Source: Proteiniclasticum ruminis (GTDB lineage: Bacteria; Bacillota; Clostridia; Clostridiales; Clostridiaceae). Taken from it: a stretch of 64,000 nucleotides of DNA. Location of the stretch: the NCBI RefSeq assembly GCF_900115135.1, contig NZ_FOVK01000002.1, positions 70,512 through 134,511 on the forward strand. The letters run 5' to 3'. Positions 34,228-42,587 of this stretch are shown here, in pieces. The translations under genes were made by a program, and so were the position numbers. The notes under the pieces were generated by a model. That model was not told where the DNA came from, made no database searches, and saw only the letters and a list, made by a program, of their open reading frames with translations. How positions within the stretch are numbered: position 1 is the stretch's first letter; every line of letters starts with the position of its first letter.

Positions 34228-34647
34228 TTATAGTTTTGATTCTTTGCAGGTTTTGCACAGCCCAAAGAAATAGAGCTTGCTGGAGGACACATCAAAATCC
34301 TCGTCTTTTTCCACGGCAGCTTCCAGGCTGTGAGCCGAAATATGCATCAGATCGAAGACTCTGGCACAGCTGGTGCACTGGAAATGGGCGTGATCTTTCA
34401 TAAGCGCGTCATAGCGGAAGTTTCCTTCCCCAAGGTTCAGCTCTTTGATGAGATCCACCTCACAAAGGGTCTTCAGAGATTTATACACAGTGGCCAGACT
34501 CATGGTAGGGAACCGGTCAATGAGCGCAGAATAGATGGTCTCTGCGGACGGATGCTCTTTGGTGCCAAGAAGATATTCATAGACGGCAATTCTTTGTGGC
34601 GTCAGCTTTAATCCTTTGTCCTTGAAGGTTTTTGTAATACTGCTCAT
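34228..34647 (-). CDS. Fur family regulator, PerR-like (1)
   Basis: 139 residues from ATG 34647 (AAGGAG 7 nt upstream). HTH region LTPQRIAVYEYL ... MSLATVYKSLKTLCEVDLI. The sensing region reads FRYDALMKDHAHFQCTSCARVFDL. Asp in RYD, both His of HAH and Asp in FDL occupy the PerR regulatory-metal positions, and CTSC plus CKTC bind structural zinc. A peroxide sensor is therefore more likely than an iron sensor. Its promoter overlaps a Per-box-like palindrome. Confidence 0.87.
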   Translation of the reverse strand: MSSITKTFKDKGLKLTPQRIAVYEYLLGTKEHPSAETIYSALIDRFPTMSLATVYKSLKTLCEVDLIKELNLGEGNFRYDALMKDHAHFQCTSCARVFDLMHISAHSLEAAVEKDEDFDVSSSKLYFFGLCKTCKESKL

Positions 34648-34680
34648 GGAGTTCTCCTTTTTCTTAACAATCATTCTGTT

Positions 34681-34713
34681 CTTAATAATATCATAAGAAT
34701 CCGTGAGATTCAA
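34681..34713 (-). promoter_or_regulatory. Promoter and Per-box-like site of the PerR-like gene
   Basis: On the minus strand TTGAAT (34713-34708) and TATTAT (34690-34685) are 17 bp apart. CTTAATAATATCATAAG (34681-34697, plus strand) is an imperfect palindrome with 10 of 14 matches to TTATAATnATTATAA over the -10, suggesting autoregulation. The -35 begins 7 bp after the stop of the preceding MFS gene. Confidence 0.6.
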
Positions 34714-34719
34714 AATAAA

Positions 34720-35964
34720 TCAGGACTTCTTCTGATCCTTTCTGTACCGCAGGAAAAAGACACTGCTGCCAAGGAGTCTTAATAAAGATGTGATGATGAG
34801 GGCGGTAATGATGCTGGTTCTTGTGACGATATAGGCGCCGAGAAGAGGAGCCACCGCCAAAGTGATGCTTGTTAAAGTGGCATGGATGGCCACACTCATG
34901 GTCCGGAACTTGTCACTGGATGATTGAAGCAGTGAGCCTAAAATGGCCACGGTGGTCCCTGCTGTGAAAAATCCTGTGATGGGCTGCATCAGTGTGAGGA
35001 CGAAGAGGTTCTTGGATAAGGCATATAAAATGGGGGTCAGTCCCATACCGAAAGTTGCCAGGGTTATGGCCAGCTTATAGTCATATTTTTTGATAAGCCT
35101 GTTCCAGAGGCTGAAGGAAATGACCATAAAGAGACTGGACAGAACATTGATGATGGTCAGCCACAGTTCTGTAGCCTCAAGATTTTTAATCTGATAGACA
35201 TTGAAAAGGGGCCAGCCCATCTGCCAGCCGAAGTGGAACACCAGGGAGCAGAGGAGAAATCTAACATACTCCTTATGGGAAAAAACACCCTGAATGCTTT
35301 CTTTCAGAGAACTGTGCTTTATGGGGCCGGATTTTGTCTCCGGTTCTTTGGGCTCCATTTTGTACATGTAGTGAATCTCTTTGAGTCCAATGAGAAAGCT
35401 CATCACAATGAACACCTGGTACATAAGGATCACCGTCTGGTTCACGGAAGAAAGAGATAAGACAAAGCCCACGAGAATCGACACGGTGATTTGAGAGACC
35501 TGAGACAGCTGGTTTCTTACGGAAAGAGCATCTGCCCGCTCTGATGGGGAAAACACGTCTCCCGTATAATCCTGAAGCGAGGTGGCGGAGATGGACTCTG
35601 GAAAATTCATGAGACCATAAAGGAGCACAAAAACAAGAGGCTGCACATTTTTGGGGAGAAAAGGAACTGCAGCCAGAAACAGGGGCATGATTCTTGAGAT
35701 ATAGAAAAAGATCCCCAGAGTTTTACGTTTCGACCGTCCTCTTTGGATGAGCAGAATCCCGGGTATTGTCGTAAAGATGGCAACAAAACCAGGCAGAGCA
35801 TTGAACAGGCTGTAATGTATCTCCTGTCCTCCCAGTCTGTCCAGAAATTTGATGGCATAGCCTTTGCTTAAAACCGTCACCATGGTGAACAGTATTCCGT
35901 TTAGCGCATAATACTTGATGTTCTGATTGTTTTGGAAGAGCATAAACTCCAGTTTCTTCTTCAT
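34720..35964 (-). CDS. MFS transporter
   Basis: 414 residues from ATG 35964 (GGAG 9 nt upstream; ATG 35982 lacks a Shine-Dalgarno). It has about 12 hydrophobic segments and a loop 2-3 with LIQRGRSKRKTLGIF. Central hydrophilic loop MEPKEPETKSGPIKHSSLKESIQGVF separates two halves. The substrate is unknown. It is divergent from the tetR-type gene and lies upstream of the PerR-like gene on the same strand. Confidence 0.82.
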   Translation of the reverse strand: MKKKLEFMLFQNNQNIKYYALNGILFTMVTVLSKGYAIKFLDRLGGQEIHYSLFNALPGFVAIFTTIPGILLIQRGRSKRKTLGIFFYISRIMPLFLAAVPFLPKNVQPLVFVLLYGLMNFPESISATSLQDYTGDVFSPSERADALSVRNQLSQVSQITVSILVGFVLSLSSVNQTVILMYQVFIVMSFLIGLKEIHYMYKMEPKEPETKSGPIKHSSLKESIQGVFSHKEYVRFLLCSLVFHFGWQMGWPLFNVYQIKNLEATELWLTIINVLSSLFMVISFSLWNRLIKKYDYKLAITLATFGMGLTPILYALSKNLFVLTLMQPITGFFTAGTTVAILGSLLQSSSDKFRTMSVAIHATLTSITLAVAPLLGAYIVTRTSIITALIITSLLRLLGSSVFFLRYRKDQKKS

Positions 35965-36112
35965 ATCCGTTTTCTCCAGCATTTCATCGTTATGGATTGT
36001 ATTTTACAGTATTCCATCTTGGAAAACCATAGGGGGAACGGTCTTCCTGTACGGTTTTTTCAACCTTCAGTGCTTGTTCTCGCTTTCTTGAGTTCTGGAT
36101 GGAAAAAGTCAG

Positions 36113-36142
36113 TTGACAGTGAAATATCTGCAGTGCTATAAT
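36113..36142 (+). promoter_or_regulatory. Promoter of the TetR-ABC operon
   Basis: TTGACA (36113-36118) and TATAAT (36137-36142) are 18 bp apart, with an extended TGC before the -10. Confidence 0.8.
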
Positions 36143-36143
36143 G

Positions 36144-36174
36144 TGACCAAGAAGTCACATGACCGAGTGGTCAT
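36144..36174. promoter_or_regulatory. Tandem TetR-type operators
   Basis: Two copies of TGACC-N5-GTCA start at 36144 and 36160 (16-bp phase). They also read as inverted repeats: ATGTGAC-N6-GTCACAT (36141-36160) and ATGACC-N4-GGTCAT (36159-36174). They cover the transcription start, as expected for repression by a TetR dimer pair. Confidence 0.75.
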
Positions 36175-36189
36175 AAAGGAGGGATGAAC

Positions 36190-36804
36190 TTGCCCAAACA
36201 GACGTTTTTCAATCTGCCCGACGAAAAAAGGGAGAAAATCCTGCAGGAGGTGATGGTGGAATTTCGGGACAATGCCTATGATTTGGCCAGCATCAACCGC
36301 ATCGTGGATAGAAGCGGTATATCTAAAGGCAGTTTTTACCAGTATTTTGAGGATAAGGAGGATGTGTATTTCTATCTTCTTCAGATCATTGGAGAAAAAA
36401 AGCTTCAGTATCTGGGTCCCACCATATCAAGGATCATGGACATCGGATTTTATGAAGCGCTGAGAAAAATCTATGAGGCAGGCATTGAGTTCGCCCTGGA
36501 GCATCCGGATTATCTCACCATAGGGAATCGGATGATGCGAGATGGCGGAAGTATTGTAAGAAAACTTCAGGAAAAATTCGGTGGACAAAGCGATGCGCTT
36601 TTCAGCATGCTTCTTCAGAAAGGCATAGAAAGAGGAGAAATCAGGCCTGACATCGACGTGCCACTTGTGGCAAGGCTTCTGATGAACATGCAGATGACCG
36701 TTGTGGAGTACTTCTTCGAGAAGCATCAGGAAGCAGGGTACAGCAAGGAAATACTATTAGAACTGAATGTGTTTATTGAAATGGTGGAGAAAGGCATAAG
36801 ATAG
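36190..36804 (+). CDS. TetR/AcrR family transcriptional regulator
   Basis: About 204 residues from TTG 36190; AAGGAGGG is 6 nt upstream, whereas ATG 36184 touches the Shine-Dalgarno. N-terminal HTH: FFNLPDEKREKILQEVMVEF ... SINRIVDRSGISKGSFYQYFEDKEDVYFYLL. The C-terminal helical domain is the ligand pocket. It is co-transcribed with the ABC exporter genes that follow and probably represses the operon through the tandem operators. Confidence 0.92.
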   Translation: MPKQTFFNLPDEKREKILQEVMVEFRDNAYDLASINRIVDRSGISKGSFYQYFEDKEDVYFYLLQIIGEKKLQYLGPTISRIMDIGFYEALRKIYEAGIEFALEHPDYLTIGNRMMRDGGSIVRKLQEKFGGQSDALFSMLLQKGIERGEIRPDIDVPLVARLLMNMQMTVVEYFFEKHQEAGYSKEILLELNVFIEMVEKGIR

Positions 36805-36814
36805 GAGGGAGACC

Positions 36815-37672
36815 ATGATTAGTGTAGAAAATTTGTTTTATTCTTATACAAAAGACGAGCAGTACGCGGTGAAAGATGTTTCTTTTGAGGTGAAGGAAGG
36901 AGAAGTCTTTGGATTTCTGGGTCCTTCCGGTGCCGGAAAATCCACCACCCAGGGTGTCCTCACGGGGCTCCTGCCTCTTCAGAAAGGAAAAGTGACGGTA
37001 GCTGGCTATGATCTTCATCATCCGGACCGAAAGATGTTCAACCGCATCGGTGTTTCCTTCGAGCAGTCCAATGTGTATGGGAAGCTGACAGCGCTGGAAA
37101 ATCTTGATTTCTACAGAAAACTCTTTGATGTGGAAACCATGGAACCGGAAGAGCTTCTAAAGCTGGTGGGGCTTTCTGAAGTAAAAAACAAGAAGGCGGG
37201 CACATTCTCCAAGGGCATGAAGCACCGGCTCACCTTTGCAAGAAGCATGATCAACCAGCCATCCTTATGGTTTCTGGATGAGCCCACCACGGGCTTGGAT
37301 CCTGCCATTGCAGGAACCATCAAAGATATTGTGAAAGAAAAGAACCAGGAGGGGACGACGGTTTTCCTCACCACCCACAATATGTTCATCGCAGATGAGC
37401 TCTGCGACAGAGTTGCGTTTATTGTGGATGGCGAAATCAAAGCCATGGACTCCCCAAGAAACCTGAAGCTTCTTCATGGAAACAAGATGGTTCAGGTGGA
37501 GTACAGAGAAAATGGGGATACAGTGAAAAAACTTTTGGATCTTTCCAAGGAGCCAGAAAGACTGCTTCTGAATGACATCATCCTGAGAAAGGACATTGAG
37601 ATGATGCATACGAAAGAGGCAACCTTGGAAGAAATCTTTATTAAGATCACGGGAAGGGAGCTGAGTGTATGA
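36815..37672 (+). CDS. ABC exporter ATP-binding protein
   Basis: A 285-residue ABC-2-type ATPase with Walker A GPSGAGKST, signature FSKGMKHRL (variant of LSGGQ) and Walker B LWFLDEPTTGLDP, with the switch His in TTHNMF. The C-terminal ~70 residues form the accessory domain of the drug-export type. AGGAGGGAGACC precedes the ATG. It ends inside the start of the first permease gene (4-nt overlap). Confidence 0.92.
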   Translation: MISVENLFYSYTKDEQYAVKDVSFEVKEGEVFGFLGPSGAGKSTTQGVLTGLLPLQKGKVTVAGYDLHHPDRKMFNRIGVSFEQSNVYGKLTALENLDFYRKLFDVETMEPEELLKLVGLSEVKNKKAGTFSKGMKHRLTFARSMINQPSLWFLDEPTTGLDPAIAGTIKDIVKEKNQEGTTVFLTTHNMFIADELCDRVAFIVDGEIKAMDSPRNLKLLHGNKMVQVEYRENGDTVKKLLDLSKEPERLLLNDIILRKDIEMMHTKEATLEEIFIKITGRELSV

Positions 37673-38703
37673 AGCTCTTAGCCACCTTTTTAAGAGATCT
37701 CAAAGTTTCATACCGCTCCTTTTACATCTATATTGAGTTCATCATGGCGCTCATCATCGTAGCGGTGCTGCTCTTTGTGGTGCCTGAGAACTTCAATGGA
37801 CAAGGAAAGCTTTATCTTTATCTGGATCCGGCTCTTTCCAATAGTGGCATCGAAGAGGCTCTTTCTAAGGATGAATCCACCCTGGTGACGATGGTGGAGA
37901 GTCTCGAGGAAGTGAAAGCCTCCCTTTCGGAAGACCGGACAGCCCAAGGGGCATCCATTACCCTGAACGGTGGGAAAATACAGTATGACATGGTGCTTCA
38001 GGGATATGAGAGCGACAAAGTAAGAAACCTTCTGGAGGAAGTGTTGAAGCTGGAGCTTCTGAAAGAGGATCCTTCCTTTGAACCAGGCACTGCGGTGAGA
38101 ACTTTGGAGGAAAACTCGGAACGCCTTTCTGACAGAATCTCCTATATGCCCATCCTTCTTCTTCTGAACTCTGCTTTCATGGGACTGTTCATCGTAGCGG
38201 CGTATATTTTCATGGACAAGGAAGAAGGGACCATCCGTGCGCTTACGGTGACGCCGGTATCCATACGGGACTATCTTCTTGCAAAATCAGGCGTGATGCT
38301 TTTTACGGGTCTACTCACGGGACTCCTTACGACGGTGCTGGTGGCAGGAGGACAGGTACACTATGGACTTCTTCTGATTCTGCTGACCGCTTCCAACTTC
38401 TTTGGTACCGCAGTGGGGCTTTTCATTGCAAGCTTTTATGATTCGGTGATCAAAGCCATGGGAGCACTTTATGTAGCCATCATGATTCTTGCTTTTGGGG
38501 CAGTTTCATACTTTATGCCGAGTTTCTCTCCGCTCTTTATGAGAATTCTTCCCTCATATCCGCTGCTTTTTGCCTTTCGGGAAGTGTTTCTTAAGGACGC
38601 GGATACAGGGTTTGTGCTTCAGAACTCTCTGCTGTTTCTGGGCATAGGGACTCTTGTATTTCTCGTTTCAGTGAAGCGCTACCAGAAAACCATCACAGTG
38701 TAA
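37669..38703 (+). CDS. ABC-2 type permease (1)
   Basis: A 344-residue permease. One N-terminal membrane helix (about 20-40), a ~120-residue extracytoplasmic loop, then a bundle of five to six helices from ~160 to 335. The short NxxEGTIRALTVTPVS-like motif (KEEGTIRALTVTPVSIRDYLLAK) is the ABC-2 coupling region. It forms a pair with the next gene. The substrate is unknown; context suggests toxic compound efflux. Confidence 0.88.
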   Translation: MKLLATFLRDLKVSYRSFYIYIEFIMALIIVAVLLFVVPENFNGQGKLYLYLDPALSNSGIEEALSKDESTLVTMVESLEEVKASLSEDRTAQGASITLNGGKIQYDMVLQGYESDKVRNLLEEVLKLELLKEDPSFEPGTAVRTLEENSERLSDRISYMPILLLLNSAFMGLFIVAAYIFMDKEEGTIRALTVTPVSIRDYLLAKSGVMLFTGLLTGLLTTVLVAGGQVHYGLLLILLTASNFFGTAVGLFIASFYDSVIKAMGALYVAIMILAFGAVSYFMPSFSPLFMRILPSYPLLFAFREVFLKDADTGFVLQNSLLFLGIGTLVFLVSVKRYQKTITV

Positions 38704-38714
38704 GGAGGACGGAT

Positions 38715-39713
38715 ATGAAAAAGATTTTTGAGATACTAAAAAGAGATCTGAAGTCTGGAACGAGAGATTCTATGATCCTCTATATCCTGGTGGTGCCGTT
38801 TCTCATTGCGGTGGTTCTCAACGCTGTGACAGGATCCGTCTCCGAAAGCGGACTGACCCTTCTTGTGCCAGAAAGCCTGGCTTCCGAGGAAATGGAGTAT
38901 CTGGAGCGTTTTGCCAAGGTCACTGTGCTGGACACAGAGGATGCTGTGGTAGAACGTGTGCTGGATCTGGATGATGTGTATGGAGTTTTAAAGAAGGGAG
39001 ATGACTTTGTAGTCGTCGCCCAAGGCAATGAAAAGATCAATCTCCAGGAGACGGTGAGTCTTCTTCTGGATGGACTAAAAAACAGCAATCTGGAAGCACC
39101 GGTGGAAGTATCTGTCACGGATGTGGGATGGAAGCTTTCTCCCATCAAACAGTTTGGTGGTGGACTTTTAGCTGTATTTATCTCTGTGTTTGGCGGTATG
39201 ATCATTATGATCAATCTGGTGGAGGAAAAGCAGGAGAACACACTGCTCGCCATGAATGTGTCTCCTGTGACAAGGCCACAGTATCTCACCGGTAAAGCGC
39301 TTCTTGGGTTTCTCATTCCACTCATTCATGTCATGGGGATTCTTCTCATCCTTGATTATGGTGACATCAATTATCTCATGGCAGCTGCAGTGACGTTGTC
39401 CATTGCGGTGATTTCTGTGATCATTGGGTTTGCCATAGGCGTCAACAGTGAGAATATTCTAGCAGCCATTTCCGGTATGAAGATGATCTTTCTCCCCATA
39501 TTAGGTTCTGTATTTGGGGCCATTTACTTAAGAGAATCTCTTCATGTGCTTCTCTACTGGTCTCCTTTCTACTGGGCTTTCAAATCCATCAATGAGATCA
39601 TACTGAAAGAGGCGGTTTGGGGAGATATCTTTTTAAGCTTGGGGATGATACTTGTGATTGCAGCAGCATTGCTGCTCTTCATGAAAAAGAAAATCCGAAG
39701 GGGACTTCGATAA
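38715..39713 (+). CDS. ABC-2 type permease (2)
   Basis: A 332-residue permease with the same layout as its neighbour: N-terminal helix, an extracytoplasmic domain (about 45-140) and six helices. Its coupling motif is EEKQENTLLAMNVSPVTRPQYLTGKALL. The two permeases are diverged paralogues, so the exporter is a heterodimer. AAGGAGGACGG precedes the ATG. Confidence 0.88.
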   Translation: MKKIFEILKRDLKSGTRDSMILYILVVPFLIAVVLNAVTGSVSESGLTLLVPESLASEEMEYLERFAKVTVLDTEDAVVERVLDLDDVYGVLKKGDDFVVVAQGNEKINLQETVSLLLDGLKNSNLEAPVEVSVTDVGWKLSPIKQFGGGLLAVFISVFGGMIIMINLVEEKQENTLLAMNVSPVTRPQYLTGKALLGFLIPLIHVMGILLILDYGDINYLMAAAVTLSIAVISVIIGFAIGVNSENILAAISGMKMIFLPILGSVFGAIYLRESLHVLLYWSPFYWAFKSINEIILKEAVWGDIFLSLGMILVIAAALLLFMKKKIRRGLR

Positions 39714-39731
39714 TAGAAGGGAGGTTTAATA

Positions 39732-39938
39732 ATGGACGGTTTGGCACTTTTAGGTCTAATTCTTCTGGTTTATGCAGGAGCTGTGGTGTACATCACACTG
39801 AAGAAACCGGAAGCCATCTGGAATATGGCAAAGATCCGGGTATTCCGGAAACTGCTGGGGGATCGGGGAACTGAGATTTTTTTCTATCTCTTTGCTCTGG
39901 CTTCTGCAGGATTCGGTATCTGGCTTCTCGTAAACTGA
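39732..39938 (+). CDS. Small membrane protein downstream of the ABC exporter
   Basis: 68 residues with two hydrophobic helices (about 3-22 and 49-67), separated by a basic amphipathic loop (TLKKPEAIWNMAKIRVFRKLLGDRGTE). GGGAGG is 8 nt before the ATG, and the start is 18 nt after the permease stop, so it belongs to the operon. It could be an accessory subunit of the exporter or a general small membrane protein resembling the DUF6199 type. Confidence 0.72.
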   Translation: MDGLALLGLILLVYAGAVVYITLKKPEAIWNMAKIRVFRKLLGDRGTEIFFYLFALASAGFGIWLLVN

Positions 39939-39960
39939 AAAGAAGTATCCATTTCATAGA

Positions 39961-39995
39961 AAAACCCCGGAGACCAAAAATGGTTCCCGGGGTTT
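39961..39995. terminator. Bidirectional terminator between the ABC operon and queT
   Basis: AAAACCCCGG-GACC pairs with GGT-CCCGGGGTTT around AAAAAT. Confidence 0.82.
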
Positions 39996-39998
39996 CTA

Positions 39999-40487
39999 TT
40001 AACTGAACTTCAGCATGGACACCAGCTTCTCGTCCCGAAGGATTCTTTTGAAGAGGAAGTACCCGATGAGGGTGACCACCACAAATTCTCCAAAGAACAC
40101 CTGAGCTGCGGACAGAAGATAAGGAAGATCCAAGAGATAATATAAAATGGCACCGATGATGAGTCCGTTCACAATGGCTGGCCATAGGGTGGCCAGAAGA
40201 AGGTTCTTGGTCCTTGCGATGAGCTGCAGTGCGATGAGTGTTGCCAAGGTCCCAAAAATCACATCAATGGGTCCAAGGGGACTGCCAAGATTCGCAATGA
40301 GGCATCCAAAAGTGAGCCCATAGACATACCGTCTGTCAATGAAAACGAGAAGTGTCAGCACTTCAGCCACACGAAACTGCACACCGAGGTAGCTGAAAGG
40401 AAGAAGCATGGTAAGCGCTGCGTAAAGAGCGGCGATGAGCGCGGATTTCACCAGAAGCTCCTGATAGTTGTTTTTATTTGTGTTCAA
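39999..40487 (-). CDS. queT: QueT family transporter (queuosine precursor uptake)
   Basis: 162 residues from TTG 40487; GGAGGATC is 7 nt upstream and would lie inside the coding region if ATG 40502 were used. It has five to six membrane helices. Family motifs are LGVQFRVAEVLTLLVF, GLTFGCLIANLGSPLGPIDVIFGTLATL and a basic C-terminus. QueT is the S-component-like vitamin transporter for queuosine precursors. I see no preQ1 riboswitch in the ~45-nt leader. Confidence 0.88.
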   Translation of the reverse strand: MNTNKNNYQELLVKSALIAALYAALTMLLPFSYLGVQFRVAEVLTLLVFIDRRYVYGLTFGCLIANLGSPLGPIDVIFGTLATLIALQLIARTKNLLLATLWPAIVNGLIIGAILYYLLDLPYLLSAAQVFFGEFVVVTLIGYFLFKRILRDEKLVSMLKFS

Positions 40488-40533
40488 TGTAAGATCCTCC
40501 ATAAATCATTAAAAATAGTATAAAACCTGGATT

Positions 40534-40563
40534 ATTATAGCACAGGTGGAAGGCAATAGGCAA
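40534..40563 (-). promoter_or_regulatory. Promoter of queT
   Basis: On the minus strand TTGCCT (40563-40558) and TATAAT (40539-40534) are 18 bp apart with TGTGC before the -10. Confidence 0.65.
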
Positions 40564-40606
40564 AAAAAAGTACCGCTCACCCGGAGGGTCCGGGTAATGC
40601 GGTACT
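40562..40606 (-). terminator. Terminator after pncB
   Basis: On the minus strand AAGTACCGC-TTACCCGG-CC pairs with its complement GGG-CCGGGT-AGCGGTACTT and is followed by T8. Confidence 0.9.
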
Positions 40607-40611
40607 TGGCT

Positions 40612-42093
40612 TTAGTATTTATCTTCAGCGTACTGCTGGGACTGCTCGATGAGAAGGTTCTGCCTGGTGTCCCATAGTTTTTGGGAGAGATCCACATAGT
40701 AGTTATGAGGATACTCCAGACGGAGGACCTCCGGCCAGAGCTTTTCAATTTCCTTCTTGGAATAGGCTCTGATTTCAAGAACCGAGGGGCTTTTGTAGAT
40801 CAGTTCTCCGGATTTGAAAATCTGTTCCTGAAGAGGCTTCAGGTAATACTCGGTGAAGGTTCTTCTTTTCCAGGTATAAGTAGGGTCAAAGAGCGTCAGT
40901 GGTTCATCCTCATTGAGGACTTCATCATGTTCGCAGATGAGATCTGCCACAGCTAAGTTGCTCTTTTTAGAGAAAACACGGTAAATTTTCTTGAAGTGCG
41001 GGGTTGTGATCTTCTCCTGGTTTTCACTGACTTTAATCTTTGGCTGCACCACGCCGTCTTTTTCTACAGCCACCAGTTTGTAGACACCGCCAAAGACGGG
41101 TTCGCTTCGGGCAGTGATGAGTCGTTCGCCCACACCGAAGATATCAATGGGGGCACCCTGGGAGAGCACATCTCTTATGATGTATTCGTCCAGTGAATTG
41201 GAAACAATGATTTTCACATCATGGAATCCTGCGGCATCCAGCATTTTTCTGGATTCTTTGGTTAGATAGGCAATGTCTCCAGAATCGATCCGGATGGACT
41301 TTGGCCTTTTGCCCTTGGGCAGCACATATTCGTTGAATATTTTGATGGCGTTGGGAATACCAGATTTCAGCACATTGTAGGTATCCACCAGAAGGGAGCA
41401 GTTGTCCGGATAGATCTCTGCCCATTTTCTGAAGGCTTCAAACTCGGAATCAAAAAGCTGTACCCAGCTGTGGGCCATGGTTCCGGTGGCGGGGACATTG
41501 AACATGATTTCCGCCAAGGTGTTGGAGGAGCTGGTGCATCCTCCCACAATGGCGGCCCTTGCGCCATAGATGGCTCCGTCATAGCCTTGGGCACGTCTGG
41601 AACCAAACTCCAGAACATTACGTCCACCGGCTGCACGTACAATACGGTTTGATTTGGTGGCGATGAGGGTCTGATGGTTCACAGTGAGAAGCACCATGGT
41701 TTCCACAAACTGCGCCTGGATGATGGGTCCCCGTACGGTGACCAAAGGCTCATTTGGAAATACTGGGGTTCCCTCTGGAACTGCCCAGACGTCACACTCA
41801 AACTTGAAGTTCTCCAAATAGGATAGGAACCCTTCACTGAAGGTGTTTTTTCTTCTTAAGTATTCTATGTCTTCCTTGCTGAAGGTGAGATTCTCGAGGT
41901 ACTCAATAAGCTGGTCCACACCAGCCATGACAGCGAATCCTCCTCCATCTGGAATTTTTCTGAAGTACATGTCAAAGTAGGCAATGGTATCTTGCACGCC
42001 ATTCTCAAAATAGCCATTTCCCATGGTAAGTTCGTAGAAATCAGACAGCATGGTCAGATTTCTGCCATTTCTTACATCGATTATCCGTTCCAT
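40612..42093 (-). CDS. pncB: Nicotinate phosphoribosyltransferase
   Basis: 493 residues from ATG 42093 (GGTGAT close upstream; the longer frame to 42183 reads through the promoter region TATAAT). It converts nicotinate and PRPP to nicotinate mononucleotide in NAD salvage. Motifs: LTMLSDFYELTMGNGYFENG at the N-terminus, LEFGSRRAQGYDGA, GTMAHSWVQLF (phospho-His region), IRIDSGDIAYLTKESRK and FGVGERLITARSEPVFGGVYKLV. Length fits the Firmicute type. Confidence 0.95.
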   Translation of the reverse strand: MERIIDVRNGRNLTMLSDFYELTMGNGYFENGVQDTIAYFDMYFRKIPDGGGFAVMAGVDQLIEYLENLTFSKEDIEYLRRKNTFSEGFLSYLENFKFECDVWAVPEGTPVFPNEPLVTVRGPIIQAQFVETMVLLTVNHQTLIATKSNRIVRAAGGRNVLEFGSRRAQGYDGAIYGARAAIVGGCTSSSNTLAEIMFNVPATGTMAHSWVQLFDSEFEAFRKWAEIYPDNCSLLVDTYNVLKSGIPNAIKIFNEYVLPKGKRPKSIRIDSGDIAYLTKESRKMLDAAGFHDVKIIVSNSLDEYIIRDVLSQGAPIDIFGVGERLITARSEPVFGGVYKLVAVEKDGVVQPKIKVSENQEKITTPHFKKIYRVFSKKSNLAVADLICEHDEVLNEDEPLTLFDPTYTWKRRTFTEYYLKPLQEQIFKSGELIYKSPSVLEIRAYSKKEIEKLWPEVLRLEYPHNYYVDLSQKLWDTRQNLLIEQSQQYAEDKY

Positions 42094-42299
42094 ATAATCA
42101 CCGTTCCCTAACAATATTAATAAGATGATACCTATTATATCAGATTTTTGGAGAAAGAACCCACAAAGAACCGGAGGTGGCATATTTCATGGGTTCAGCC
42201 CGCTTTCAGAAGGTGCACGAAGGGTTTCAGAAGTTTTTCAGGATTAATTTGGAATTCTTTGCTATGATAGAGAAAATGTAGGAAAGGAATGAACTGACG

Positions 42300-42533
42300 A
42301 TGATCCGTTTTGATGAAATAATCAAGCCAATCAAGCTGAAGAGCGATACTGGACTGTATCTCATAGTGGCTGGACTTCTTTCTGCCATAGCCGGTATTTT
42401 TGTGGCTCCGGTGCCTCTGGGGTTTCTGTCTGTGATCCTCAGCTTTCTTGGAATGAAGTCTCCCAAAGGTGCCTGGGCCATTCCTGTGTTTCTTTTCGGC
42501 ACAGGGGTAATCATCTCGAGTCTGTACCGCTAA
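42300..42533 (+). CDS. Small membrane protein of unknown function
   Basis: 77 residues with two or three hydrophobic segments (about 18-37, 37-50, 58-74) rich in Gly/Ala/Pro (GLLSAIAGIFVAPVPLGF). A TATGAT with TGC extension at 42260-42268 is a plausible -10. AAAGGA is 11-12 nt upstream, a long spacing. I recognise no family. Confidence 0.55.
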   Translation: MIRFDEIIKPIKLKSDTGLYLIVAGLLSAIAGIFVAPVPLGFLSVILSFLGMKSPKGAWAIPVFLFGTGVIISSLYR

Positions 42534-42587
42534 GTTTTTAGCAGAGGGAGTAAACCACGAAAAAAACAAAAACATCTGGAGGTAGCT

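Noticed and set aside
40488-40533. Possible preQ1 riboswitch before queT
   Set aside because: The leader is only ~45 nt, and I could not find the conserved preQ1 hairpin or pseudoknot sequence.
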